Below are positions 6,574-6,918 of a stretch of DNA of 6,918 bases, piece after piece; positions within the stretch are counted from its first letter, which is position 1; each line of letters begins with the position of its first letter. The notes beneath the pieces were generated by a model. That model saw only the letters and a program-made list of their open reading frames with translations. It did not search any database and was not told the DNA's origin. The position numbers were made by a program, and so were the translations under genes. Source of the stretch: Bacteroidaceae bacterium (GTDB taxonomy: Bacteria; Bacteroidota; Bacteroidia; Bacteroidales; Bacteroidaceae); the NCBI GenBank assembly GCA_028707655.1, contig JAQWAN010000113.1, positions 1 through 6,918 on the forward strand. The letters are read 5' to 3'.

Positions 6574-6918
6574 CTATTCTTGTTCTATTCTATTTTGACT
6601 TGCCCAAGAGATGAAACGTTTAAATTTCCCCTCATTTTTGTTTAGCCACTCTGCATCTTTATCACATTTGCAGGCTCCAATATAATGCCAAAAAGTTTCA
6701 AAATGTTCTGTTTGAGATAGCTTGTAAAAAAAGGGTACATACCTATTCCACCATAGGCCCGTAGCATTTTCTTTTTTTAACTCCCCTAGAGCTTGGAAAA
6801 ACTTCCTTGTTTCCTCAGCAAAAGGTCTATCTGCCCTTTTCCCATTCCTCTCAGGTCTTTTTTTCGAAGCCTCAATCAGACATAGCAACATATCTGCAGT
6901 AGCAAATGTAGCATCGCT
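6574..6918 (-). CDS. Hypothetical protein, C-terminal part (enters from the right edge)
   Basis: The frame is open from the window edge for 114 codons to a TAG at 6574-6576. An ATG at 6889-6891 would give 105 residues, but the frame continues upstream of it with similar sequence (DATFATAD), so the true start probably lies outside the window. The visible part is soluble, helical and rich in charged and aromatic residues: LWWNRYVPFFYKLSQTEHF, then FWHYIGACKCDKDAEWLN, ending in WASQNRIEQE. It has no signal peptide or membrane segment. I do not recognise the family. The helical, Trp- and Tyr-rich pattern would suit a repeat-type helical protein of the TPR kind, but this is only an impression. It ends immediately before the acetyltransferase remnant, in the same frame. 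Confidence 0.55.
   Translation of the reverse strand, partial: SDATFATADMLLCLIEASKKRPERNGKRADRPFAEETRKFFQALGELKKENATGLWWNRYVPFFYKLSQTEHFETFWHYIGACKCDKDAEWLNKNEGKFKRFISWASQNRIEQE

Noticed and set aside
6574..6891. Treating the 105-residue ORF as a complete gene starting at 6891.
   Set aside because: The frame stays open to the window edge with similar composition upstream of that ATG, so an internal Met is more likely than the true start.
1..6918. CRISPR arrays, tRNA or rRNA genes, insertion sequences and terminal inverted repeats.
   Set aside because: I saw no regularly spaced repeats, cloverleaf-like segments, rRNA landmarks or transposase motifs anywhere in the window.

Overview
The window looks like a chromosomal segment of a Bacteroidota bacterium, most likely from the Flavobacteriia or Cytophagia side. 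The evidence is the AT-rich sequence, AT-rich leaders without Shine-Dalgarno sites, a TTG-N19-TATATTTG promoter of the Bacteroidota -33/-7 type, and a secreted leucine-rich-repeat protein of a kind common in Flavobacteria. No close match was searched, so the lineage is an inference. Every gene I support lies on the minus strand, so transcription runs from high to low coordinates.

From right to left in transcription order: (1) 6574-6918 is the C-terminal part of an unrecognised ORF that enters from the right edge. (2) 6409-6573 is a 54-codon remnant of a GNAT acetyltransferase. It begins directly after, and in frame with, the TAG of the previous ORF and has no usable start. (3) 6282-6408 is a short leader or promoter region. 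(4) 1296-6281 is the centrepiece, a 1661-residue protein. Residues 1 to about 720 form a complete NKCC-like SLC12 cation-chloride cotransporter with its cytosolic C-terminal domain. It continues into about 600 residues of charged helical sequence and ends in a P-loop NTPase (GDHLSGKT, residues 1368-1375) plus a winged helix. (5) 590-1309 is a small MscS-like membrane protein whose start lies inside the end of gene 4 (14-bp overlap). (6) 391-589 is an intergenic region with a good promoter. (7) 1-390 is the N-terminal part of a secreted LRR protein that leaves at the left edge.

The main interest is the gene 4-gene 5 pair. A secondary cotransporter of the animal volume-regulating type is covalently joined to a switch-like NTPase and co-translated with a mechanosensitive-channel-like protein. 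The likely theme is ion, turgor or volume homeostasis, with the NTPase acting as a cytosolic regulator. The domain identities rest on motifs read directly from the sequence. The regulatory coupling is inference. I do not know of a characterised protein with this architecture, but I could not search for one.
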